64,000 nt of DNA from Tamarix chinensis (lineage: Eukaryota; Streptophyta; Magnoliopsida; Caryophyllales; Tamaricaceae): assembly GCA_030549775.1 (NCBI GenBank), contig CM060174.1:92024132-92088131 (forward strand). The letters are read 5' to 3'. The position numbers were made by a program, and so were the translations under genes. Within the stretch, counting starts at the first letter, position 1. Every line of letters begins with the position of its first letter. The notes beneath the pieces were generated by a model. The model did no database searches, was not told the origin of the DNA, and worked only from the letters and a program-made list of their open reading frames with translations. Below, piece after piece: positions 46,961-60,400 of the stretch.

Positions 46961-48107
46961 TTGCTTAATATAGGAATTGCCTCGGCCTAGGCTAAATAGT
47001 TATCCCAATAGTAACGGTCATAACATCTATAAACCCCAATCTTCAAGAAGAAAAAATGCAGAAACAAAGATTTGACTTTTCCTTAAAGCACGACGCTTAG
47101 GTAATGATATTTATTTAAAGTAATTGGTCAGTGATCATCTGATTCATTTCAACGTAAACACAATAACAGAATCGATTATTCCGTTTTTATTTCTTCAGCC
47201 GTCTCGCTGTTTGTTTCCTACACTTTTCCATTTTTGTTAAGCGCGGCTAAGATTCACACGGTGTCGCTTTCTCCCTCCTCCCTGTGACCAGCTTTTGTCA
47301 ATTTCCTCCAATTCAGAATCAGAAGCACTATCCTGCTCCAGAAAACAAACAAGAAAAAAAAAAAAAAACATTTGTCTCAGGTGGTTGCATGCATGACTTT
47401 GAAGAATTCTGAAGGAGACGTTAAAGACTCGATTTTTATTAAAGGAGGTAAAATTTAGAAAGGGAAAAATTAATATAAAGTTCGTTGAATGTTACTTGTC
47501 TTATTTATTTATTTGAAGCATAGAATTTTTCCTCTTCATTTTTTAATTAAGATATTCAATCTGTATTGAGCACTGTTTGACATTCTGCACTCATGCCCTG
47601 TTCTTATTATGATATATACAAGTACATTGTATATATATATACAGTAATGAAATGATCATATTCATTAGTTGCGGTACATTGATTTTGAGAATATACAGGG
47701 GAGAGGCCCTCTTCTTTTGTTTTTTTTTTTTTTTTTGACCTGGTTTTTCTATTAGCTGGAACTTCCTTTTCGTTTCGTCTCTTAAATCTGAAATATTAGT
47801 TATTCTTTTCTTCTCCTCCTTTGTTAGACAATTTCTACCAGATTCTGTCGTGACGTCTCATTGTCAAGAAATTAAACAACACAATATGTAAACTCCATCC
47901 TTTTAATTACTTTCTTGCGTTCTTCTAAATATAATTTCAAACCTAGAGAAATATTTTTTGGATTATTTTTCAGGCACCTGCATTGTTTGAGTATTTCTCT
48001 TCCGGATTCATCCTATCTCGGATTCTCGATGCGTTATTCCATAGTATTATGAAGCTACATTCTCTACCAAGTATCTTGAATCGTAAGGAGGATATATGAA
48101 GAAAAAA
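46961..48107 (+). promoter_or_regulatory. 5' flank and probable leader of the kinesin gene
   Basis: Two AACGG cores, the core of the mitosis-specific activator element, are seen: 47013-47017 on the plus strand (GTAACGGTCA) and 47181-47185 on the minus strand. A 5' UTR intron is possible, from GGAG|GTAAAATT at 47448 to TTTTTCAG|GCACC at 47973. A CT-rich patch lies at about 47265-47335. Transcription start is not determined. Confidence 0.4.
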
Positions 48108-51100
48108 ATGGGGGCGGTAGGGGGTGAGGAGATGATGATGATGGAGCAAATGCAATGGGAAAATGAACGAGCCAACGGCGGTGGCGGAAGTGGCGGTGGT
48201 GCAAGGGAAGAGAAGATCTTTGTATCAGTAAGGTTGAGACCTTTGAATGCTAAAGAAGCAAGCGGCAATGATTTTTCTGATTGGGAAACTATTAATAACA
48301 CCACAATTGTATTTAAGAATTGCCTTGGCGAACGTCATATGTATCCCAATGCCTATTCTTTCGGTATGTGTTTGTACACATTTATTTATGATTCCTTATT
48401 TATTTATTTATTTCTATGTTTATCATTTTAAACTATTGGAAGATGTTAATATTTCCATATATATATAGTTGTTAGGATTTGTTCTGATCTATTTCTTCGG
48501 AGTAGTGACTAGATGTTGAAATCATATAGGGTTGACAGAAAGGTAATGAATCTGATCAGTTTAAATTCTGATCGCATTCTGGTTTTGCATGACTGAATTT
48601 ATATAAGATCTCTGTTTCCTCTGATTTGTATGATTATGGTGTCTCTGTATTCATGATCCTGAACCTGGCCTTTGGAATAATAGTCTTTTGTTTGGATTTC
48701 AAACTTTATTATCATAAATAACATTCATATGTTGGTTTGATAAAGTACCGGTCCTCATCAATCAAAGGCGGAATTCATACCAGGGTGTTATCCTCTCAAC
48801 TTTGAGAATTATCTAAGCAAATGGTAGCTACATTGATTGTCAACCCTGATTTGCCAGTCCATTGATATGTGGTCAGAGACCTAAAGATTTCGGGCTGAAC
48901 AAACACAAACGTAAATATGAGCTCTTGCCTTTAGATTTATTTATCTGAGAACTATAATCAAGGAGTCGGCTTGAAGTATTTGATTCTCTGATCAGTACTG
49001 GTGTAGTACATTTACACTACTAGATGTCCAGGCAAGCCCATAATTGATGCACCAGAGATCTCCAGGCTGCAATGCATATTGCTTGAATTTTGCACCTGAT
49101 TATACCTAATTTGCTTTCTCTACAACTGGAACAGATAGAGTATTTGGGTGGGATTCTTCTACTCGGCAAGTCTATGAGGAGTCAGCCAAAGAGGTTGCTC
49201 TTTCTGTCCTCAATGGCATCAACTGTACGTACGCGGATATCATATCAGTCTTCCCATGTTTTTTTTTATGCACTTCATTCTTACAAAGCTATTTGTTGTG
49301 GCCCGTTGGTGTTCCCTGGCAAACAAATTTGATGCTTTTCCCCCCTGCTTTCTGCTTTCCTTTTTGGGAGCCCAGCGAGTGTTTTTGCGTATGGACAGAC
49401 AAGCAGCGGGAAGACGTATACCATGGGCGGAATTACTCTGTATTCCATTGCAGATATATATGATTACATAGACAAGGTTTGTAGTTAGTTACCACATTGT
49501 ATCAACTATCACCAATCTAAACAAACGAAGCATCAAGATAAAAGATAGATAGGGTACATCAACTCCTTACGGTTTTGGTATGATTATGAATCAGCATACG
49601 GATAGAGAGTTTTCATTGAAGTTCTCGGCTATGGAAATCTATAATGAAGCAGTCAGAGACCTCCTTAGCTCAGATGCTACTCCACTCAGACTTCTCGATG
49701 ATCCAGAGGTCAGTGTTTCGTTTATTCATATACTGGGTGTGGGCGTTACCCTTGCCATCAAATGTTTCGTTTACAGTCAAAAGAGATTCATACGTCAGAC
49801 GCAAAATTCTGAAGTTGTTATCTTCTTCTTTTGGACAGAGAGGTACCGTCGTTGAGAAACTTACAGAGGAGGTTCTCAGAGATAAAAGTCATCTATTAGA
49901 ACTTCTCGCAGTCTGCGAAGGCAAGTTTGACTATATATGCCTGCTAGATTGGCTATTTGTGCATTGTCGTTAATTTCCAATGGGCATTGATTCTTGCAGC
50001 ACAAAGACAAATAGGAGAGACCTCACTAAACGAAACTAGTTCCAGATCCCATCAAATCCTTCGCTTGGTATGCCTTTTTACTTCCTAATAACAACGGGAT
50101 CTCAAGCACTCAATTTTTTAACTTCCCCGTCTTCATACTTGGGAGATTTAGCGGTGCTACTAGTATTAGTAATGATATATTGTTTTGGAAACAAGCAGAC
50201 CGTTGAAAGCTCTGCTAGGCGAATTACAGGAGCTGCAAATTCAAGTACTCTTGCAGCTACCGTGGTATGCCAAAATTTTATTCTGCTGTATCTTCATCAT
50301 CCTTCCTTGAGCTAAAAGTTAAAATAATGCAAAAAACGATGTGTATGGAATTCTATCTAACACAGCTCGCTTTGTCCAGAATTTTGTGGATCTTGCAGGA
50401 AGTGAGCGTGCTTCGCAGACAAATTCAGCTGGCACGAGATTGAAGGAAGGATGCCATATTAATCGCAGTCTACTAACTTTGGGGACTGTTATTCGCAAAT
50501 TGAGGTACATACACACTTCTCTATTTATATTTTTCAGTGCTGTTCGGAAAAACAATCTGCTGAACTCAAATGAATCCACATATACTAAATGCAAATAAAA
50601 CTGTTTGCAGCAAAGGAAGAAATGGGCACGTACCATATAGGGACTCGAAGCTGACACGAATACTGCAGAACTCTTTAGGAGGCAATGCAAGAACTGCCAT
50701 TATTTGTACAATGAGCCCTGCACACAGCCATCTGGAACAATCAAGGAATACACTTTTGTTTGCTAGTTGTGCTAAAGAGGTAAGCACCAATGCACAGGTT
50801 AACGTTGTTATGTCCGATAAAGCATTGGTCAGGCAGTTGAGGAAAGAGTTGGCTAGACTTGAAGGCGAGTTGAGGAATATGTCGTTGCTCTCTTCAAAAG
50901 CCGATGCTGCAGCTCTGCTTAGGGATAAAGAACTTCAGATTGAAAAGGTGTTGGATCAACTCAGCTTTTCTTTTTTCTTCGTGGACTTGGAACTTAGAAC
51001 CTGGTTTCTTTTGAATAAGCTGTCCTGCTTCTTAATTATTATTATTATTATTTGTTCTTTATGTGCATTTATTTATGTCTAGTATTCTGATTAGTTTCCC

Positions 51101-53311
51101 TACTGTCTGTCATGTACTTGCCTTGTAATATGCAGATGGATAGAGAGATAAAAGAACTGAGTCAGCAACGTGATCTTGCTGAGTCTCGAATCGAAGAACT
51201 AATGGGTTCGATGTCTCTGGACTCCAGATCTAAGGTATATATCATATGTAAAACAACAGCCTTTCAACATAATGAATGGCATCATGGCTTCTCTGTCTGT
51301 TCTCTGCTCTGATATTATCATTATTTTGTTTTAGGATAATAGCTCTCCTAGGATTATACCACATCGAGGGAAACTGACATGGTACGAGGATTCATCCGTA
51401 ACGTCAGATGCAACTGATTACCAGCGCCTGGATATGGATCTAATTAGAACAGCTGAATCTTTCCAGCATCTTAATAGCCGTGATCATGATGACGTTGATC
51501 TAAGCACCCAACAGCAGCGGCCACTGCTTCTCGACAACATTGATACTCAGCTTTTAACCCACCAGTCTTCTACAAGTCTTATTGAAAATTCCTCAGTCTC
51601 TATCCCGGATCCATGTCCAGGCTACGAGGAAAAAATCATTCAGAGAACCGACGAGAATTCTGAAGACAACTGTAAGGAGGTTCGGTGCATTGAAGATGAT
51701 GAATCAAGGAAGGAAAACAAGAACATAGAATCAAAAGATGCCTTGACAATCCCTGAGGAAGTAATTAGGAAACAAAACTCGACAGTTGTAGAGGGTCATG
51801 AATTCAGTAAGAAAGCTTCAGATGTGGAGGGCTATAATCAATTGGATTGTGCTGAACATGAAGCATTAGTGAAGAAAATACAGGAACTACAAAGGACAAT
51901 CGACTCACTCGTCAATCGTTACCCTATGGATCATTCTTCTCCCTGCTCTACTGAATCTGATATATCGAGCAGCTGCAGAGGTTTGAACTTGGTCAGAAGC
52001 CGAAGCTGTAAAGCTATTCTCACAAGCATCCCATCCTCACCTGGGTTCGATAGACCACCATACGTCTATGATGTGACTTTCGATATGTTTGATCCTGAGT
52101 TTGCAGCCAGCAGACCCAGAGGCTTGCCTTTGCCTAGGCCTTTGGAAAATGGCAGTAGCAAAAGGAACTCATGCAGGATGGGTAGTGATTCTCAAACTAC
52201 AATCAGGACTGCTGTAATGAATGAAATGGAACATGATATTAATAACACATCTTTGTCTGCTGCACCAACCGATGGAGGATCAAATGAAGCAATTAAGTGT
52301 ACAGTCAAATGTGATCAATCTGTTGTCACAAATGACGTGGTAAGTATCAGTTCGCCTATTTTCATGCATTGAAGACCCTCTAGATACTAATCCTTTTTGT
52401 ATGTCCCGTCTGATGCAGGATGGTCCTCCTATAGTAGGAGCTAACAATAAGGCAAGTAAGGAGGATACCGAACCTATAGACAACGACAGCTCTGGTGACA
52501 GTGAAAACGATGCAGATACGATGCATGGTGCTCCAGAGTCATCTTCTAGTCAGCTTTGGGTACCTGTTGCGAGGCAGGACAGCAGGCATGGGAAAAGTAA
52601 TTCCGAGGAAAGCATGTGTAGAGGAACTACAAAATCATCTTCACCTTCTAGTTGGACTCAGGAATTCGAGAAGCAGCGCAAAAGGATAATTCAAATGTGG
52701 GACGCCTGTCAGACATCGTTAGTCCATCGAACCTATTTCTTCTTGTTATTTAAAGGTGATCCCTCTGACTCCATTTACATGGAGGTCGAGCTTCGAAGGT
52801 TGTCGTTTATCCAGAACAGGTTTGCTCAAGGGGCTAAGATTACCACAGATGGCCAGATTGTCACTCAATCTTCAAGGTACTACGACATCGCTTTGGTCCT
52901 TTATAAGTCAAAATATATAGATTATGATGCAGCATTGTTATCTGTTGATGGCAATGGAAATGACATATTTGGTTTCTAATTTGAAGTGCAAGGGCTCTGA
53001 ATCAAGAAAGGGAAATGTTGAGCAAACAAATGTCTAGGAAGTTTTCACCCAAGGACAGAGAAGCCCTTTTCGAGAAGTGGGGCATTAAACTAGATAGCAA
53101 GAGGAGGAGGTTACAATTGGCCCGCAGGCTCTGGAGCAATACGGAAGATATAGACCATATTAAGGAGAGTGCAAGCCTTGTTGCCAAGTTGGTTGGATTC
53201 GTAGATGAAAGTCAAGTGCCCAAGGAGATGTTTGTCGGACCAAACTTCTCACCCAAAACCATAAGCAAGAGGTCTTACAGCTGGAAAGGTGGCATGTCCA
53301 CTTTCATTTAA
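48108..53311 (+). CDS. KIN-7 (NACK-like) kinesin, 13 exons
   Basis: Exons inferred: 48108-48363, 49135-49224, 49376-49476, 49595-49708, 49839-49920, 50000-50067, 50199-50264, 50380-50504, 50611-50947, 51136-51234, 51335-52339, 52419-52876, 52987-53311. The joined frame is intact, about 1041 residues. The motor domain (about 35-365) has VSVRLRPL, P-loop GQTSSGKT (122-129), switch I NETSSRSH (225-232), switch II DLAGSE (263-268) and [13 protein letters not shown]. Coiled coil is likely after about 365. The C-terminus (about 860-1036, [20 protein letters not shown]...) is the NACK_C/DUF3490 domain of plant KIN-7 kinesins. It is a microtubule plus-end type motor; NACK relatives act in the phragmoplast, but this member's role is not proven. 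ATG 48108 (MGAVGGEE) fits the family better than in-frame ATG 48096. Intron 5 has a GC donor. Confidence 0.92.
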
Positions 53312-53926
53312 AAGTGTTGCTTTGGAGGCTAAGGGCCCCTCATAAGACGATTTACCGACCCTGCGTTCCCATGGCTCCTTTTTAACATGTCGAATAGGGA
53401 AAATAAGAGAAATACGCAAGATACACATTATATACATCCTGTGGTGGTTGATTTAATATGTGGGATTCCCAAATTATCTTTACGAATAGGGTGCGGTGAC
53501 TTAACCGAAGACATGAATTATATGACTATTATACTCATTTGGCTGTACATTACTCATTCAGAAATGTCGGTTGCTTATAAAATCTCCACGAGTGCATCAC
53601 CAAATGGTCATTTACAAAGCTGACTCGCCTATGCCTTCTTTCCTTGACCCAGATAACGCAATGTGATTGCATAGGCAATCCAAAGAAGCCCAACTCTGAT
53701 TAAACAGATAAATAAACTAGCACAACTTTCCAATGCTGGTAACATGAAAGAAACCTAGAATCCCCCGTACAGGCCACAAGAATTTGCCTCGGGGTTATGA
53801 ATGTATACTATTTCATCCAATATAAACAAGACTGTCATCCATCAAACATGACAACACAAAAATTAGTTTGCAGAAGACAGATAAAAACCTACACATTACT
53901 ATTTACACGTAGAAGCATCCAACGCT
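53312..53926. other. Convergent 3' intergenic region
   Basis: 615 bp separate the stop codons of the kinesin (plus) and ARC6 (minus) genes. Both 3' UTRs must lie here and may overlap. No separate gene is seen. Confidence 0.7.
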
Positions 53927-54446
53927 TTATGATTCGAGGACAGCTCCTTCGGTAATTTTCCATCCAGACAAGGAATACGACATCTCATACCTAGTGGTGT
54001 ATTTTCTGTTGTAGGAATCATTGTGTTCAGGATGAACAGCATCGGTTAACTGTGCAGACTCACGTAAAGTTACTTCCACTGTGGCCCGTTTACCATCTAG
54101 TGAGACGGTCACACTATCAACTGAAAAATCTAGTAGACGGTAGTCCCAGAACCAACCACGATCAGCAATTTCTGTAGCACGATCCATCCAAATCTTCAGC
54201 ATCCGACCATCTAGAACCTGGTAATGTCCATCCATCGTTATATTAACATTCAATCCACTACTTCCTGATGTACTGTTCTCTAAGAAGTGGTATTGCATGA
54301 TGAAGTTCACACTGATACTAGTTGACTGTTACATAAATTCAAGTGAACTGAAATGGTACGGGATCTAACCTATGAGATCATGATCTTTTGGGAAGCCTCA
54401 ATATTTTGTTGAAAATAAACCAATGAAGAAATGAAGATAGTTGCAT

Positions 54447-54481
<35 letters not shown>

Positions 54482-57400
54482 AAACAAAGGAAGTCAAGGA
54501 TGTTTCGAATGGAAATATTAACGGAACAAATAAAAATCATAACCAATCAATCAATAATTGATGGAAAAGAATAAGCTAATTTAGGTTTTGGTTAACCAAT
54601 CAATTATTGATTACAACTTGTCAAAAGTCAATTCTATGAGCTCCAAGTTACACTAAAAGGACAGATTAAACAATTGACATTTACCAACCTCGATCAACTT
54701 TTCAAGGCAGTGATTGGGTCCTAATGCCTCAGATTTGATAGCCTGCCACTTCCGAACAATGCCTTCAGCATATCTTGCATCCATCTTCGGTATTTCAACA
54801 CCAACTTCTTTCATTAAAGACCCTGCAAATCTTCCTGTGAGCTCAAGAACATATACCTTTCTTGTTTAAAGCATCAATGTATCAATACAGTAGATAGGCT
54901 TATGTGAATTTGACTTCCACCACTTGTGGTTGGTGCTCTAAAGTTAGGATGGCTTATGCAAAGCTAATTAAGAAATTCCCAAGGAGCAAAGGGATAAAGT
55001 TCAAATTCTCAAAATAAGGCCAGAACAAAGGTTGGAGAAAGGTTCCTAATGGGGTAGTCCTCTGAAATCCACACAAAACCTCACAATCAAGTCAACTTTC
55101 AATTCAAATTACGAATCCAGGGTCATACATAAAGATCGAAGTATTACCAAAACCTACCAGCAAAATTGCATAAACTAAATCATATTGAAATCCTAATAGA
55201 ATAATACGAAATTCCTGATAATATCCAAGTTTGGATGGCTTATGCAAAGCTAACTAAGAAATTCCCAAGGAGCATAGGGATAAAGTTAAAATTCAAAAAA
55301 CAAGGCAAGAACTAGGGTTGGAGAAAGGTTCCTAATGGGGATGTCCACGGCAGAAATCCGCACAAAAAATCATGATCAAGTCAACCTTCAATTCAAAGTA
55401 CAAATCCAGGGTCATACATATAGATCAAAGTATTTCCAAAACCTATCAGTATTATCTTCAAATTAAATAAACTAAGTAAGATTGAAATCCTAATAGAATA
55501 ATATGAAAATCCTGATAATATCTAAGATTCTAAGTTTGGACCTAACTTTGGACCTATGAGAAGAGACACATCCATTTAAACCTAGGCTCCTGTCCAATAG
55601 CTCGGTAGAGAACTAGAGTTACAGCGACATGCCTAATGATGACATGGTCATAAACTGTATCATCTCTGAATGAAGGTTTTATTAGTGGCCGGTGTTTTCT
55701 CCAGGCGATGTTAGTTACACATGGCGTGACTAAATGAGGAGACAAGACAGACTGGGATGTTTGCATGTGATAGGGACCGGATGTATAAATCTTTATGAGT
55801 ATTACCTGAATTACATTATGCCAATTGTCACCCTTTTCACTTAAAAAAAAAAAAGGAGGATATAGGAATAAAGGGAATAGGACGAGAGACATTAACACAT
55901 AGGAGCAGTGGAGAAGAGAAGAAAGAAAGAGAAGGAAAAGCAAGAAGAGCAAGGTGATTGAGAGGGTTTTGGAGTAAAAACCATGGGGATTCCTCAATTG
56001 TAATTCAAAAACACATTAGAAAAAATTCAGGTTTGAGACAGGGCTATTGTTGAAGGGAATTCCTGGATCATGTGACACCATGAAGGACCAGGAGGTGTTT
56101 CCACTCTTCGTGGCCTCTTCAAGTACTTGCCATTTCATGGCATACAATTTTCCCATGGGAGGTTTGACGATGATAGGTTTCGAGTACTTTCTTGGCTTTT
56201 AAGAATTCATGTGTTAATGTAATGTGGATTATCTTCTTATAGATGGATTTCAGGTATTTGTGATTATTCTGAACTTGCATTTGCTAGCTCGTCTAAGAGA
56301 TTGCTAACAGACATATAAAATGACGTATATTGACAATTTTAGGCATGGACTCCAACAATTTTCTATTAGACTGAAAACAGTTTATGGTAAATTGTAATTG
56401 AGATGATGATAGCCTTGAACTTTTTAGAAATTAAGTAATAACTTAGAAATACTACCTCCATATACAAAATACTGTTGCTTTACACAATTTTTTGTATAAA
56501 AAAAGATTGTCACTTTTAAAAAATCAAACCCTAATTTACATCTTTTACATCTCACATTTTTCCCAAACATAATAAATTTATGTTACTCTTTTCATTCAAG
56601 GAAATGGAAAGGTAAGAGGACAAAATTAAAAAAACTAACTTTTATTCAATGTTTTACTTAAAAAGAGCGAGAAGTTTGAAGGTGACAATCTTGCGTATTT
56701 ATTTGCCAAATGGAGACTAAATCACATTGCATACATTTCATACATTTTAGTTTTTAAACCTAGCATGCAAGAGATAGAATAGGCAAGAGTCCATCAGCAG
56801 AGATGAGGCTAAGTTCAAAATGAGCATAGAAATTAGGATATTAGTTTTATATTTTGTAAATACTATCATAACAAAACTTAACTTATGTACTTGAAACCAT
56901 GTAAAGATGTTATATCTCAGCTAGCTTGCTTTAGTAGTTAGTTTTGCATGCTCCAATTTGGGGTACATGGTGCTCTGTCCGACACACCCTATAGGTGGTG
57001 GGGTGTAACGAACTTACACTAAAGCATTGTATATGAAATAATGAGGTCAAAAAGATTATTTAATCAGTTAATGAGTATGAGCCATGCTTAACATTTTATG
57101 TGTGTAGAGAGAGGAGGGGCAGGGGCAGAGGCAGGGGCAGGGAGAGCAAGTTTTAAACTATATTTTAAGTTAGTGAAACACACCTATGTGAAACAACTTA
57201 CAGGCTGTTGGATTCGGTATGTATTTAAGATGAGAACTCAACCTCTCTTCTCTCAATGTCAGGATCTACTGAGTAGATCAAATTTAGTTAATAGAATTTG
57301 TGTAGGAGCAATGGAAAAGCCAGCACAATAGATGAAAAATATTGTTTAATATAAATAAGACTGAATCATACAGCTGGTAACCTTTTTCTCTCAAATTGTA

Positions 57401-60400
57401 GTCTCTTTTTTGCTCATTTGAGCTGTTGCATTTTCAAATATTGCACCGATCATACCCTCTTTTTTTTTCCACAGAATTCATTAATTGAAGGAAAAGGAAG
57501 AATTTTATCATGTATCAACGACAATCTCAACATAGGTCACAATTTTCAGTTCATTTTCTAAGAGTCATTTTTTTCTCTGAAGAATAAATTTGCCAGTTCA
57601 TGAAGAGAACAAGGAAACAATAAAAGTATAGCCCATGGTCATCAACATAGGTTTTGGGTCATACCTGAATCAGTGACATCAGAAGCCATTGCAGAACCAG
57701 CTTGTTTGTGTGGCGTTGGCGAAACATTTTTAGCCGGTACAAGTTTCAGGCCAGCTAGAGCCGTCAGAGTGACCACAACACCAGCACACATAATCTTCAC
57801 ACTTGCTTCCTTTATCTTTTCAGTAATTGATTCCTGCTCACAAGTATATTGGGAATCATTTGTACTTGCTAAGTCAATAGTATATAAACCAGTAACTTGA
57901 GCAGGTTTTCCAAAATCTGCCCCCCTTTCATCACCAACAATCACTGGATTATTAGCAAGATCTTCTTTGTTTGCAGTGAGTTCCACCCTTGGACTAGAAG
58001 GAAATACCTTCTGCAATGCCTGGATTGCACTAGACTTGAAAGTATCAAGCACAGCAGAAGCCTCAGCACCAATTCTCACAATGGCTGCAGCTGCAGCCAA
58101 TGGAGCACGACCATCACCACCTAACCTTTCCAAATATCTAAGAACAACAGGATCATCATAATAATCAACAAGTTTGAACTGGATCTCTTTCGTCTCTCTA
58201 AACCTAGGGAAAACCACTTCCATCAACCAAGTCTCCAACAGTCTACATAGCCCAGGAAGGGTATCTCCTTCATCATCCTTCTCGGAATTTTCCAAAATGA
58301 AATCCACAACTTGTGGATCTCTGTATTGTGAATTCTCACTGTCTAAGCCCAACCATGAGCGACATTGATCAAGATCCCCAACCAAAAGTGAACATAGACC
58401 CCTTTCTAAAGCAAAATCTAGCTCACGGTTCTCGGTGGCAGCATACAAAGAGACAGAATCAGTTAAAGATGTCGCTCTAGTTCGCTGAAGCTGGTGAAAC
58501 AGGTTATCAGCATCTTGGATGAGATGAGGTTTCTTCCCGGTGAAGGCTTGAGCAACAAGTGCAAGTGCCACACCATAAACTTCAAAACTTTCCGCTGGAA
58601 TATTACTTGGTGTGGCAACAAATAAATCAACCTTTAATGAAAAGTATACCATGATTAATAAAAATTGAAACCGAGACAAGGGTTAGAGGAATTGAACAGC
58701 TACAGAAAGGAAGGAGTGGATGAAGAAAGCTCATGGTCCCACCTGCTCAGCTGCTGTCATGCGCATGAACACTTCATTCATAAATTCTTCACGAGTAAAG
58801 CCTCCAGCTACAGCTACAGCACCTCCTCCTCCGACAGACCACAAAATGTTGCGCACTCCTTGAAGGGCATCAGCCCTTTTGCTTTGGAACTTAGTTGATA
58901 GTGGCAATGACAAAAGCTCTAGAACACAACGAGGGGTGATTTCCTCCAATGTTTCATCAATCTGGGCTTGCAAATCAGGAGCAAGACTACTTGAACCTTC
59001 CTCCTGAGAAACCAAATCATAGAGACTATAAAGTATGAACTATAAACTCCAAAATTGAACTATATATACAACAACCCAATTACTAAATCTACATCAGTTT
59101 CCCAGGGTGAAACCATAGCTTTCACTTTGCCACAAGGAAGAGTGCTCTGGCCCTGTTAGTTCAGTAACATAACAATAACTTCTATTGTTCTTTATAAAGC
59201 ACCAACTATCAAGTATATTATAAGCGTACAGTAAATTGTAACAATAAAGTTGTAAGTCATCTATCACTACGTCAAGGGAACTAGAGGATGTTAAGTTGAC
59301 ATTGCATTGTAGAGTGTACAGGCTTTCACTTCCCAACACCACTTTCATCCTAGTTTATGACATAAACCAAGAAGCAAGACATAACGCTATAATAAATCAA
59401 AATTAATAAAAAAGGATAATTTCTACAATTATAAGTCTCATCGCCCACGTACATTGCCACCAGCAAAGATAGACAACGTTCAGTGAGAAAATGAACACTC
59501 CTTCAACTAAAGAATCCACTAGATTAACATAAACAGATATAAAGAATGCCAGCATAAAGGCCTACATGAAGTAGCTTCAAAGCTCTTTCTAATGCCTCGC
59601 ACCCGCCAACATAATCAGGTGGAGAGAGTGCCATGGCGTCTCTTGTTATGTCAACATATGCAAGCGCCATAGCCAAGACAATATCATGCTTGAATGACTT
59701 GGACAGCCTCTCCGTCAACAAACTCAATCCAATCCTGAGAACCAACTCATTTTCGCCCGCCTCTTGCAAAACACAAAGAGCTCCGGGAACCTACAACATC
59801 AGAAACGAGAAATTTTACTTCCGCTCAAGCCAAACTTAAACAATTAATAATAATAATTCCATCCTGATACACTTTCTCCGCGGAACTAACAACTTTGTTC
59901 ACACATATAAACAGAGAGGAAGGGAAGACGTTGCCTTGTCAAATGGGACATCAATCATGATGGTATCTTCTTCATCTTCAGTAAGACCCAAATTATACTC
60001 CCTTCTTGAACTGGAGTTAGAAAGGGTTTCACAAGCAGCTTGTAAAATTTGCCTCCTGCTGAGCAGAGCGTCTTGGCTATAACCATATTGCGGGGGCTGT
60101 AAAACCCTAGCTTCATACGCTCTTCGAATTCCATCTCCCAGAAAATGCGCCTCGGCTCCCAACACCTGAAAGTGAGAAGATGAAGACTTGAACAAAAAGG
60201 GTACCAAACCGACAAAACTACAGGCAGAATTGAGGCATACCTGATAGAAATTGAGGGGGATAGGGAAATGCCGATCAGGAGGGGCCAGAGAAGGAGGGAG
60301 AGAAGTGAGTGTGGGAGTCGTTGAGGAGGAGGCAGTATCGGACCTATCGGCCGAGGTGCTGGAGGGAAAAAATTGGAAGTCGGAGAAGAGGCGGTCGGCC

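Noticed and set aside
48096..48107. Upstream in-frame ATG of the kinesin gene (MKKK before MGAVGG)
   Set aside because: Family members begin at the MGA(V/I)GG motif as I recall them; the upstream ATG remains possible.
55554..55997. 147-codon open frame within ARC6 intron 5
   Set aside because: No recognisable domain and hydrophobic low-complexity start; retained only as a point to check.
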